Positions 11,277 through 22,328 of a DNA stretch of 64,000 nt are shown one piece after another. The DNA is taken from assembly GCA_026874595.1 (NCBI GenBank), contig CM049306.1, positions 52,732,019 to 52,796,018 of the forward strand, read 5' to 3'. The position numbers and the translations under genes were made by a program. Numbering within the stretch: position 1 is the first letter of the stretch; every line of letters begins with the position of its first letter. A model generated the notes under the pieces. That model was not told the origin of the DNA. It saw only the letters and a list, made by a program, of their open reading frames with translations, and did no database searches. The stretch comes from Sipunculus nudus. Lineage: Eukaryota; Annelida; Sipuncula; Golfingiida; Sipunculidae.

Positions 11277-11636
11277 GTGCCGTCTAAATCCAAAGAAGAA
11301 CCCGTAGCTTGCGGGGTAAAAACCTTAGTTGATTCCTGCGAGGAATTAAATAAGGCTAGGTCCTTTCAAGACTCCTGCGAGGAGTATTCTCTGGATAAGG
11401 CTAAGTCCTTTTATGACTCTTGCGAGAGTATTTCAAATGAGGCCAGGTCCTCTTATGACAAACAAAAGTTTGTTTCTGCTGTGGAAAATTCCTCTGTTGA
11501 CTCAGAGGAGTTTGATTATAAAAAGGATGTAGATTCCTTAGATGACTCTGAAACAGAGTTTATGACTGACACCTTCAATGTCAGTTCTTTGTTTGACGAA
11601 GTTGAGGTAGTAGATCCTCTCTTGACTCTGAAATAG
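11277..11636 (+). pseudogene. Acidic Ser/Glu-rich spacer between gag and protease
   Basis: 119 codons without a recognisable enzyme domain. It contains degenerate repeats around DSCEE (near 11330, 11370 and 11415) with intervening KA(K/R)SF motifs, then acidic DSE runs. The frame ends at 11636 just before the protease frame becomes open near 11624, so a frameshift lies around 11600-11625. It probably belongs to the gag-pro junction region. Confidence 0.5.
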
Positions 11637-12259
11637 AGTTATTTGAGCCATTCATACATGATGGTTTTGTATCACTTTCAAGTGATTTTTCAGATTCTAC
11701 CCCTATTAGATGTTTTAGGGACACTGGTTCAGGCCAGACTCTCATGTTAGCAAACACTTTGCCATTTTCTAGTAGGTCCTTTACTGGTGCACATGCATTT
11801 GTTAATGGTGTGTTTTCAGACAGGCACACTTCAGTTCAGCTTCACAGTATACATTTAAAGTCAGATTTGATTTCTGGGAATATTACTGTGGGCATAAGAA
11901 CTACTTTACCCTTTAAGGGAATTCAGTTGCTACCAGGCAATGGTGTTGCAGGTGATAAAGTACAGCCTGTACCAATAGTCACAGAAAAGCCGTCACTTGA
12001 TCAGGACACTGATCAGGAAAGTCAGGAAATTCCTGGTTTTTATCCTTCATGTGCTGTAACTAGATCTATGGCCAAGAAAAACACACATGAGGATAATGGT
12101 CCAGATAATAACACTCTGGGAGTCACTAATGACTCATCTAACGACTCGCCCGTACAGGATGCAGCATTCTCAAGATCAGAACTTATCGCGGAACAGCATA
12201 AGGACCCTGATATTTCATGTTTGTTTCCCAGGGCAGTTTCTAAAGATGAGCTGTCATAG
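11624..12259 (+). pseudogene. Retropepsin-type protease and linker
   Basis: The aspartic protease active site reads RDTGSGQTLML near 11707-11740 (catalytic Asp in DTGS). A flap-region-like stretch and a LLPGNGVAGDKV block at about 11929-11964 follow; the latter corresponds to the LLGxDxxG motif of this family. The remainder is a linker with TRSMA and SELIAEQ motifs leading to integrase. The frame stays open to 12259 but is shifted relative to gag and integrase. The function would be cleavage of Gag-Pol. Confidence 0.85.
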
Positions 12260-12364
12260 AACCCAGTTTGTTTCTATGTCAAAAATGGCTTATGCGTAAA
12301 TGGCGACCACTTGATGTATGCGCTGATGATGAGTGGGCCATCAAACATCAAATAGTAATGCCCA

Positions 12365-13505
12365 AAAGCTTTCGCAGTGAAGTTCTAAGCATGGCACGAG
12401 GCTCCTTTATCTGGCCATTTAGGTATAAATAAAACTTATCAGAAAGTTAGTACACACTTCTATTAGCCTAACCTCAGGAAAGATGTTGTACAATATTGTA
12501 AATCATGCCATACATGCCAGATGGCAGGCAAGCCCAATCAGAATCCTCCTAAGGCCCCACTTAGGCCTATTCCTGCTTTCGAGGAACCGTTCAGTAGGAT
12601 TATTGTTGATTGTGTTTGACCACTGCCCAAAACAAAATCTGGACATGAATACTTGCTGACAATTATGTGCGCATCTACCAGGTTCCCTGAGGCAATACCA
12701 TTGCGCAAAACTAATGCCAAAAGTGTTGTCAAAGCTCTGACCAAGTTTTCTACAACTTTTGGATTACCAAAATCCGTCCAGTCTGACCAAGGGTCTAATT
12801 TTATGTTTGGCTTATTCCAACAAGTTATGCTTGAGCAAGGTATAAAACAGTACAGCTCTTCGCCATACCATCCTGAAAGTCAGGGCGCCCTCGATCGTTT
12901 TCATCAGACATGAAAAAAACATGATCAGGACTTATTGCTATGACACACAGAAAGACTGGGATGAAGGAATCCATCTATTGCTGTTTGCTGTCAGAGAATC
13001 CTTTCAAGAGTCCTTGGGTTCCAGTCCCTTTGAACTAGTTTTTGGACACTCCGTTCGAGGTTCATTGAAACTGCTTAAAGAAAAACTCTTGTGTGAAAAT
13101 CCCGATTCTCTTAGTTTACTGCAGTATTTCTCAGACTTTCGCACTAAACTACACAATGCTTGTGAGATTGCAAAGTCTAATCTAAAAACTGCACAAAGTA
13201 AAATGAAAACAAAGTATGACAAGCACACTGTTAGTAGGACGTTTAAGCCTGGTGAAAAGGTCCTTGCCTTACTTCCAACCCCTGACAGACTTCTGCAAGC
13301 TAGGTATTACATTGTTAACAAGAAAGTCGGTTATTTAAATTACAAACTGTTGACACCAGATAGACGTAAGAGGAAACAACTGTGCCATGTTAACATGTTG
13401 AAACCATATTATGACAGAAATAGCACATCAAATGTTGTACATAATGTTACTACTGTAAATTGTGTAAACACTGACCCTGACCCAGTTAAAGTAGATACTG
13501 ATTAG
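12365..13505 (+). pseudogene. Integrase, placed upstream of RT; interrupted
   Basis: A HHCC zinc domain is visible (His codons near 12395 and 12414, Cys pair near 12505-12530 in the CHTCQMAGK region). The catalytic core follows, with Asp at 12608 (VDC) and Asp at 12785 (SDQGSN). The third position, 36 codons on at 12893, is GAT (Asp) in GALDRFH where Glu is expected. In-frame TAG at 12464 and TGA at 12617 and 12911, and a frameshift at the A-run 12914-12920, break it. The C-terminal part (12921-13505) is a clean 194-codon frame with a GPF/Y-like region and no chromodomain. Its position before RT is the hallmark of the Gmr1-like group. Confidence 0.9.
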
Positions 13506-13563
13506 AAGTGTGATGTAGACAATCAGTGTGGTACAGTACCATTAAAAAACTCAGACGTGCTTA

Positions 13564-14491
13564 ACAATCTGTGCCAAACTGTCACACCTTACCGCTCAAA
13601 AACAAGAAGACCTAAAGAACCTGCTGCGGAATTATGAACATTTGTTTAGTGACATTCCAATGCGAACTAACATGTTGTGCCATGACGTCGATGTTGGCGA
13701 GGCAACCGCAGTCAAGCTACATCCTTATAGACTGAATCCAAAAAAGCAAAGGTATCTACAGGATGAGATTCAATATTTGCTGGACAATGATTTTATTGAA
13801 CCTAGTAACAGTAACTGGAGTTCACCATGTATTATTGTGCCAAAACATGATGGAAGTTACCGTATGTGCACAGATTATCGAAAACTGAACTCTGCCACCA
13901 AGACTGACACGTTCCCGATTCAGAGGGTCGATGATTGTATTGATAGAGTCGGTAGCTCCAGGTATGTTTCCAAGTTTGACTTGCTAAAAGGATTCTGGAA
14001 TGTTCCGCTGACAGAACGAGCGAAAGTAGTGTCCGCATTTGTGACGCCGCAAAGACTGTACCAGTATAAAGTTATGCCGTTTGGCATGAAGAACTCGCCA
14101 GCCACGTACCAGCGCCTCATCCATATGGTTGTCAAGGACATTCAGGGCTGTGACGCATATATTGATGACCTTATCGTGTACAGCGACACCTGGGAGAAAC
14201 ATCTGCAAATTCTTCGAAAGACTCAGTGAAGCACGTCTGACCGTCAACTTAGTAAAATCTGAGTTTTGTAATGCACAAGTAACATTTTTGGGTCATATTG
14301 TAGGGCAGGGTCAGGTAAAACCTGTTGATGCTAAGATAAGTGCTATTTCTGCATTTCCAAGACCAGAAAACAAAAAGCAAATAATGCGTTTTCTTGGTAT
14401 GGTAGGATACTACAGAAAGTTTTGTCCAAATTTTTCTGCTGTAGCTGAACCTTTGACTAATCTGTTAAAGAAGAAACAAAAGTTTGTATGA
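13564..14491 (+). pseudogene. Reverse transcriptase of the Gmr1-like element
   Basis: The frame is open from about 13564 and overlaps the extended integrase frame. Motifs: SSPCIIVPKHDGSYRMCTDY near 13818-13878, SKFDLLKGFWNVPL near 13971, MPFGMKNSPATYQRL near 14075, and catalytic YIDD at 14158-14169. A single-base frameshift around 14195-14215 moves the thumb and connection (FFERLSEARLTV onward) into another frame. TGA at 14489-14491 interrupts the link to RNase H. It would copy element RNA into DNA. Confidence 0.92.
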
Positions 14492-14494
14492 AAT

Positions 14495-14945
14495 GTTCAG
14501 TGTGAAAGTGCATTTCAGAATTTAAAAGCAATTCTGCAAAGTTCACCAGTTTTAGCAGCTCCAGACTTTTTTGTACCTTTTAAGTTAGCTGTAGATGCTA
14601 GTGATACTGCTGCTGGTGCTGTGTTGTTACAAGAAGGCAATGATGGCATAGATCATCCAATTTATTATTTCTCAAGAAAGTTTAATGCAAACCAGAAAAA
14701 CTACTCCACTATTGAAAAAGAATGTTTGGCTTTGCGTTGCAACATTTTGAAGTTTATGTTACTTCATCAGTCAGGCCTGTCATTGTCTTCAGTGATCACA
14801 ATCCCCTCACGTTCATGAACAAGTTGAAGTGTAAAAATCAAAGATTTTTGAGATGGAGTTTGTTCTTACAGGATTACAATCTTGATATCATACACATTTA
14901 AGGGAAAGACAATGTACTCGCTGATTGCTTATCGAGATGTTTATG
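14495..14945 (+). pseudogene. RNase H domain of the Gmr1-like element
   Basis: The VDASDTAAGAVLLQ block with the first catalytic Asp is at about 14590-14635. YYFSRKFNANQKNYSTIEKE follows at about 14663-14722, then a frameshift near 14770. In the new frame FSDHNPLTF and a final DNVLADCLSR are seen, with an extra stop at 14898-14900 before the end. No tether, chromodomain or envelope frame follows before the polypurine tract. Confidence 0.88.
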
Positions 14946-15028
14946 AAATGTTGTGAACAAGATGTTTATGTAATGTTGTAAATAAGATGATTTTTGGGAT
15001 GTTGTAAAATTTTTGTGATTGTGATCGC

Positions 15029-15061
15029 AAAAAGAAAGTTTTCCGAGAAAACTTTCTTTTT
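15029..15061 (+). other. Perfect 15-bp hairpin upstream of the polypurine tract
   Basis: Stem AAAAAGAAAGTTTTC with loop CGA and its exact complement, a few bases before the polypurine tract. It lies in the non-coding tail between RNase H and the 3' LTR. Its role is unknown; it could act in RNA folding or transport. Confidence 0.7.
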
Positions 15062-15065
15062 TCTT

Positions 15066-15078
15066 AAAGGAGGGGGAG
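15066..15078 (+). other. Polypurine tract
   Basis: AAAGGAGGGGGAG directly abuts the 3' LTR start TGTTACAGG. This is the expected plus-strand primer position. Confidence 0.9.
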
Positions 15079-15875
15079 TGTTACAGGTGCTGTTTTTATT
15101 ATGTGACACGGGCGTAACTCCTGTTGTGGCACTCGTGTCTGGCCGCGTATTACATTCCATGTTTAATCCGTACTGGTTGAACTCTTGTTGTCGTGCTGGC
15201 TTGGGGCGAGATCACGTGTACACCATGGTGTGTAGAGGCACGGCGATGTTTTCTAGAGAATTCCTGAAACGCGTGTTTACTGTTGAGTAGGGTCCTTATA
15301 GACTGTTCGAGAAGTGGAAAATTCTCGGCTTGGGGTGTGAAGGTATATAAAGGCGCTGTTTTTTTTTTTAGAACCAGAGAGAGCGCAGAGAAGATTCCAG
15401 CGGACACAGAAGCGTGTGTCAGATTCTAGGACCTTATCCGACTAATGCGGCAGTTATAGATTTTCATAGACTTTCTCCCGGATTTTATGCATTTGGACTT
15501 CAGTTTACTTTCTGGGTTGTTGCAAAAACTTTCCACTGGACTGTCATTCTGCGAGAGTATACATTTAGGGAACTTATCGTGGTGGCGGTGTTGGTGTCCA
15601 GGTACTGTGCACATTATTTTCTATGTGATTGTATTGACTTGTTGCTATACCGCTGTTTTACTGTTTTACTGTATAATTGTATTGATTTAGAGTATTGTAT
15701 TTTTAGGGTTGTTTTAAGAATAAATTATAGTTATTTGTTAACAAAAAACCACTGACTTCTTTATTCATTCCCCTAGACATCTCACGCTGGCTAGTGTTAC
15801 AGAATCTGATTTTTTAAATCTCCGTTACAGATTTTGTGTTCATCACGTGATCTGTTTATATTAGGTTCCGTAACA
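15079..15875 (+). repeat. 3' LTR (complete)
   Basis: 797 bp, TGTTACAGG to TTCCGTAACA, so its ends form the short inverted repeat TGTTAC/GTAACA. Relative to the 5' LTR it has an 8-bp internal duplication (GTTTTACT near 15655-15670), a longer T-run near 15360 and about 20 substitutions. Confidence 0.93.
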
Positions 15876-17197
15876 ATATCAATACATCAGAAATCAGCTG
15901 AAAAGCGTACAACTGGCCAAAACATCATCTGGTCCCAGCTGGTTATCAAAAAGAACAAGGAGAACGTGGATACCTGTGTCTCCACCGTGGGCATTTGGTG
16001 TACAACATAACAATGTACTTAAGGTTATTCAGCTGGGTGTGTTTCTGCTTTGGTGTATAAAAAAGAATCGGTCTAAAATTAATAGTTTATATAAAAGTAA
16101 TTTTCCACAAGTTTTTACTAAGTAATATTCAACCGTCTTATCATTTCTGTTAAAGGTTTGCAAGTTTAATGTCTTAAATTCAAACTGTCAGTGTACAGAC
16201 CAAAAGTGTATAGCATTAGGCCACACTTAAAAACAGAAGCGATTTGTGGATTCTGGGAAATTATACGGAGCGAGAAAGCGATTCTTTTATTTAAACTCAG
16301 CAATATTACCGGGGACGCGGTGTTCATTAAGAAATTGCGAGGCCTTAGTTGCGACAAAATTAAGATAAAAAATTGGTATGACGGAGCGTATATCCTTCCT
16401 TGCTAAACATCCAGATGATAAATGTTATTCTCATTGCAATAGGATGTGTCCTGCCAAGAAGCATAAAAACACACCTCTTAATCCGTGTACAAATGCAGAC
16501 GCTCACTCTATTCAAAATATTCATGTGACTTACCTTCCATAAGCAAAAATTCGATCGATGTATGAATGTAGAGAATAGGTTTTACATTTAACTGCCGCAT
16601 GTAATCTTATTTCGCCTGTTAAACATATCAGTCGAGATCAAACGTGATCTGGATACATGCAAGAGAAAGACACAGCAGTCTGGGTGAACGGGAACAGGCC
16701 AGACTCATTTATTTCCACGGAAATCACTGCCACATGTATGCGCAATCAGAATTAGTTTCAGATACATGCATCCCTTTAAATATCATTACATTATCAGCTT
16801 ATACAGTTACTTGAATTAATAAGAGCCGCACGTCGGGCCCGGTGTCAGTTGACTTATTAAGACGTGACCAGATATTCCGATCAGCAGGAGATAACGGTGA
16901 ACCTCAACCCCCTATCCGCCCACCAAAAAAACGAGATTCATTCATGTTTACTCCAGTGATGCATAAGAAAACTAGTCATTGTTAAAAAATCCAGCGTCAG
17001 TGTCTTTTGTAATATGTCTGAGTTTTGAAATTGTTTAACTTTCACAGTTTTTGTTTCAGCTGCTAGTAAATTGACGTAAACTGGGTCTGACAGGACAAGA
17101 CAAAATGAACATTTCCTCCTGTAATGCACGGTTAGTTAAAACTCTCTGGAGACTGGCGGTACCAGATATAATTTAATTAGAACGGGAAGGGTAATAC

Positions 17198-17200
<3 letters not shown>

Positions 17201-17239
<39 letters not shown>
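17201..17239. repeat. (TA)n microsatellite in copy 2
   Basis: Orthologous in position to 3975-4012 of copy 1. Confidence 0.9.
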
Positions 17240-17243
<4 letters not shown>

Positions 17244-19364
17244 TTTACAAAAAGAAAGTTATTTTCAGGTACATGGGGTAGGGGTAGGGACGGGAAGTCT
17301 ATGACCAATCAGAGTGTAATAAAGGATATACTCCCTTTTTCATTACAGATAAATTTGGATACTATTTAACGGAGCAATTCAGTCAGCTGTTCATGTACAT
17401 CCACATTTCATGATTCAAAAAGTAATAATCTGTGGATAACTTTATGATCTAATTGCTGGGGAATAAAAGAGAAATCTGAAAAATTACAATAAATCACGAA
17501 TAAATTGGAAAGAAATAGATAAAATGAGAGATGTTACGGCTCAACAGTGGGAGGGGGCCTCTGGATCTGCCACTGTTCATAACATTGCTCCGGAGGTTAT
17601 TTTCTAAATTTATTGTATAATTTAATATAGAGTTTATTTGACAATTAAATATCGGAAGAGGTTGTGGGCCAAAAAAGTGATGAATTGCGTATTGTGCTTG
17701 GGAAAAAAAGTGTCTGAACCGCTGGACCATCTTGGGTATTTGAATGTCTGAATCGTCTTTCTCAGATGGGAATCCTAAAAACAAGTTACTATATGGTTCA
17801 GCAGGTATTGCCAACTTGCCTTGATATTGCCCATACTGTAAGTAATAGAGATGACGAGGATTGCGGAGAAAATGGGTCGGGTATTGGGACGGTAGCTTCA
17901 GGCTTGTAACTCAAAAACTTTTTTTTTAATATTTAACTTTCCGAACGTTTTTGGCTGTTTGGACGGTTGCTTATGAAACCATTACATTGGGAGAGCATCT
18001 GGTGGATTGTCCATGTCCATGCTCGCCATGTGGCTATTTTCTAAGCTTTAAACAATTTTCAGTCTTTGCAAAGACAGCTAAAATAGAATATCATACTACC
18101 ACTATAGTTATACAATCTACGTCTTTCTTAGTTTTAAGTTGAATTCATGTTCTTAATCTGACAGAGCCTATAACATGTCACACATTGTAAGCGATCCGCG
18201 ATTACTCTAAAGGTAGCTTTGAAGGTAACGGCAAAGGCAAATTAAACTTCTTTCTTATAGTATTATTTTATACAAAAAAGTCCCTAAATTTACGCACATA
18301 CAAGTGTTACAGCATTGTATAGAATACTTGTGTTGCAAAGAATTAGTGTTCTAGAGTAAAATCTTGTGATGCTTTTGAGCATCTTTATCGAGAGTTTTCA
18401 ATACAGCTTTAGCCGCAACTCCGACGGACGTTTATATGCGTCATGTATGGTGGTGGAGTGGTGTTCACCACTCTGCGTGTAACCCAAATAATGAACTATA
18501 TACACGTAGTGAGTGAAAACGTGATAGCAGGAGCAGTAACAAAAATTGCTCCTCAGTAAAATACCACACCATTACTAGTGTCGGTTTGCAACTGTCCAAG
18601 TTTGATGAGTATAATTTAGGGCTTCCTTTGAACAGTACTCACGTGGGATTAATTTGGCTGACGTCAGAAAATAGTGATCCTGCCGATGTATCATGACGGG
18701 TCCCCAGTCTGATGGTGTACGTACAATTTCGCTGATTGGAAATATGAAAAATAGTTCATTTATGTAACTTAATTCATATTAAATGCTTATTGTTATTATT
18801 TGTTCGACCACGTGTGTTTTCTACAGCGGATTTTCGGGAGATGGCAGGCAAATGAGGCCATTTAAAGAATATTTATCCTATTTGTAATCTTTTTCGTGAA
18901 TGGGTACTATGTCTTAAATATATTTGGTACCAAGTCCCAAATATTAATCACTTGTTCCTCGGTGATTTTGTTTGATTCCCTTCAAAGAAATCATAACGTA
19001 TATAAAATCACATATTTCAGTTTATATAAGTTTAAAATGGATATATATTTGTGTGGTTCAGGTACACCAGTTCATGACTAATACCGCTCCAAGCATGTTA
19101 GCAAAATTTCAGCAATTTTATCTCGCCTGAAAAAGAAAAAAGGGGAAAAAATCACCAGCTCGCTCTTTGTTTTATTTTCCGTAGTATATTATTTATTGTT
19201 TGGCCTGATCGTTCCCCGGACACATTTAGGAGAGATTATGGGAAAGCATGCCTGCTGAGTACTGGCTTGAATTTACATACACGCCGATAAAACCTGATGA
19301 ACGGTATTAAGTGCTACCAGAGAATACGTAGGAGGTTGTGCGGGGGATTCGAGGGGCCCAGCTG

Positions 19365-20655
19365 AAGGAGAGAGAGAAAGAGAGAGAGAATTTTATTTCA
19401 TTTGGCATAAAAGTAAAGTATCCATACAAAATATATTCGATATGTCAATATTTTTGTTTTTATTATGTCTGGAGACTGTTGTTAAGAATTTAAATCCGCT
19501 GAAACAACAGCTACATGTGACACATGGAGAAAGAATTTGTACATAAATATGGAAGGTTAGGTGATTATACATTTCTCAATATTTAAGACTATAAGATTTC
19601 ATGAGGAAATCGGTAAAAAAAATGGGAAGATTTACAACTGGAGTTACTGAAATAAGTTGATTGATTTAAGGGGAAAAATTATTTATGGTTTAGACTAATT
19701 CTTGTTACAGATGTAACAGTTTACCTGGAGGCATTTGTCTTTATATGAATTTACAAAATGTTGTTTTATGTAGCAAATCAATCCTTGAAGACTATGAGTG
19801 AAGATTTTGTCAACAATGATTTGTTCGGTTTCATTTATGACTTTTGGTGTTATGTTTCTCAGACACTTAATTGTCTGCTATCTTAGTTCTGGTTTTATTT
19901 GCAACAAGTGTTTCTTTATGTCTTGTGTCATGTTACGAACGTGTGTCATGGTCCTTGTTGAAAAATTAAATGTTTGTAAATATTTTGGTTGTGCTTCATG
20001 ACAGTAATTATAGTAAAATTTTATTATATTTAGTCTGAAGATGTCTTAATTTTTAGGATTTTTAATGATTTAAAAATTGGTTCAGTGTGGGCCTTGTATT
20101 TGCTATTTGTGATAATTTGATATTGATATCAAAGCCCAATATAAGAATTCTATAATTTAGTTGTGATAGAATAAGTGTATCATATATAATTTTAAGTATT
20201 GGAATTGGTAGATAATGTTTTAATTTATTCAGGATTCCAATATATCTTGATATTTTGGTTGCAACTTTGTTTGTGTGTTTGCCATTTCATGTGTTCGTTT
20301 AGTGTTATTCCTAAAAAGTTGAAATCTGAGACCCCTGTATATAGGTATATCATTTATATTTAGTTCAGGGCTTAGGTCTTGTATGTTCCTATTTGAGGGT
20401 GAAACATCATGAATAATTTTTTTTTTACATTTAATGAGAGGTTGTTTGCAGGTAACCTGTTATGTACTTTGTTAAATTCATTGTTGATGATATTTTGATC
20501 TTTTTTTTTATTTTAATTAGATAAGGGGTTGAATAATGTTGTGTTATCTGCATAGAGAATACAATTAAAGAAGTTACTGCAATGTTGTATGTCATTCATA
20601 TATATTAAGTATAATAAGGGACCTAAAAGGACCTAAGGGACTGACAATAGTTATA
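19365..20655 (-). mobile_element. 5'-truncated LINE fragment, copy 2
   Basis: Same insertion as 5805-7070. Here the catalytic-loop position reads YADN rather than YRED, so the two copies decayed independently after the segmental duplication. More small deletions are present than in copy 1, and no long frame remains. Confidence 0.7.
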
Positions 20656-21932
20656 ATCCCGGCAACCACAACTCTTTGTGAAGAAAGTCTTTATTACACA
20701 GTGATACCCCAGCCTGCCAATTTATATCAAGAGTAACGCTACAAACAGAAAGAATTAAATGAAATATTGTTATCTTTCCTTTGTGTTCTTGTTAAGAGTG
20801 GTGTTGTAAAAATAAACATTAAGTAAAACAGTGTCAGATTCTGTCTCTATAAAGAGTAGTGTCACAAAAAAGAAGGAATCAAATAGAACAGTATTTTCAG
20901 GTTAGTATTAAATTTCAAACAGTGGGAGTGAAAACAAAGCTTTTTACTGCCGCAGGGACAGGGATTTCACATACATATTGGGATTCGTAATATAACAGCG
21001 ACTGTCTTTTACACAGTGGTATCATATTCGGTATACGTCAATGTAGTATGATTATAACATAAGCACATTCATTGATATCATAAGATTGTTGTATCCAAGC
21101 CTTGCATATTATGCAATGTATAGTCAAAGCCTTCTGTCATCCCATACTAGAATAAATTAAATCTATGGAAATAATGGTGAACTATTTTGTAATTACCGCA
21201 ATGTTAAAAATACGTCAGGGGTTATTAGGTCGAATTAAATTAAGCAGGACGCAACATTCATTTTATATGTGTAAAACATTGTCATGAAATGTTATAAACT
21301 GAATAAACTTCCCGTTTAATACGGCTCCTAAAGTATTAAAAAGGCCGGGTAATAAAATTTTCTAAATAATCATAACTCACTCTGTGTAAGTCGCTGATAA
21401 ATCACTCCGTATCCTCCCTTCAGTATCCTTGTCAGTGTAACAACAAGCATCCATCAGCTCAGCCTTCTTCCCACACAACGTCACGCTCAAAACGGGGCAA
21501 AGTACACATAGTATATACCCAATCATTTTATGACTCAAAGTCCAGGCAGGTACCGTAAAGTGCACAGCAGTGGTGGCGGAAGACTTCTAGATGTGTGGGC
21601 CTATATGTACAGAATGTGGACAACGTTAATAATCCCTGGGTATTTATGTTTAATTGTACTATATGTTATTGTTTTTCTACCAAAGGCGGACTGGAAAAGA
21701 AGTGGACCGTGTCCCCTGACAAGATTAGTCTGCAGGATCATGAATGGGTGCTCAGTGAATCAGTGAAATGTTCAACTGAGGTTCCCATGCATATCAACGA
21801 AGATAGAATCAAATTGGAAATTAGCTGAAAGATGGCTAACACTTTGGCCGAGGTTATCCTTGATTTGTTTCATTGGATATCATCACTAACATCCGGGAAA
21901 TACATCCGGACTGATCGGGAAATATCGGGTAA

Positions 21933-22078
21933 AGCTAAGATAACTTATGTACGAAATGCGGAATGCGGTGTTGAGAAATGTCAGGTGTACCAGCGCCTAG
22001 ATACCACATTACATGTAGCGATCGTTTTTCCGGAACTGCATTCCGCATTCTGCCTTCCGTACATAAGGAATCTTAGCT
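21933..22078. mobile_element. 146-bp MITE with TAA target duplication
   Basis: The inverted termini AGCTAAGAT.ACTTATGTACG and AGCTAAGATTCCTTATGTACG are nearly identical. TAA occurs at 21930-21932 and again at 22079-22081. Copy 3 has the uninterrupted site (GGGTAAGTTCGGG, TAA at 28068-28070). A 3-bp TWA-type duplication suggests PIF/Harbinger affiliation, but no transposase is present to confirm it. Confidence 0.85.
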
Positions 22079-22199
22079 TAAGATCGGGAGGAAATCGGGT
22101 ATTTTGGGAAATCTCATTAAAAACAAAACAATACCCTTTTTTGGAATATAAGGGAAAAAGGGATAACAAGGACAACATGGGGATAAATGGGGATTCCCG

Positions 22200-22328
22200 G
22201 TACCTGGAACTCCCGGCCCCAGAAACACTCGTCCGAGAGATGCTCGGCCCTTTCGACTCTCGGCCACAGAGATAATCGGCCCAGCGAGTCTCTGGAACGA
22301 GTGTCTTTTGGGCCGAGAGTTCCTGTAC
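22200..22328. mobile_element. Palindromic foldback element
   Basis: Two arms of about 50 bp face each other: GTACCTGGAACTC, CGGCCCC, AGAAACACTCGT on the left, and the reverse of GTACAGGAACTCTCGGCCC, AGACACTCGT on the right. The segment is GC-rich, unlike its surroundings, and absent from copy 3 near 28190. Target duplication is not clear. Confidence 0.65.

Larger units (their letters stand above)
9058..15875 (+). mobile_element. Gmr1-like Ty3/gypsy LTR retrotransposon (degenerate)
   Basis: 6818 bp with LTRs at 9058-9807 and 15079-15875, flanked by the 4-bp TSD ATAT (9054-9057 and 15876-15879). Copy 1 shows the unoccupied site. Domain order is gag, protease, integrase, reverse transcriptase, RNase H. 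Integrase upstream of RT is unusual for Ty3/gypsy and diagnostic of Gmr1-like elements, whose gag is related to the vertebrate SCAN domain. There is no envelope gene and no chromodomain after RNase H. The two LTRs differ by about 20 substitutions and a few indels by eye, so the insertion is neither brand new nor ancient. Multiple frameshifts and stops make it non-autonomous today. Confidence 0.95.

Noticed and set aside
14946-15078. An envelope gene downstream of pol
   Set aside because: Only 133 bp of non-coding tail with a hairpin and polypurine tract separates RNase H from the 3' LTR.
21832-22275. 147-codon plus-strand open frame
   Set aside because: It is assembled from a MITE and half of a foldback element that are absent from the paralogous copy 3.
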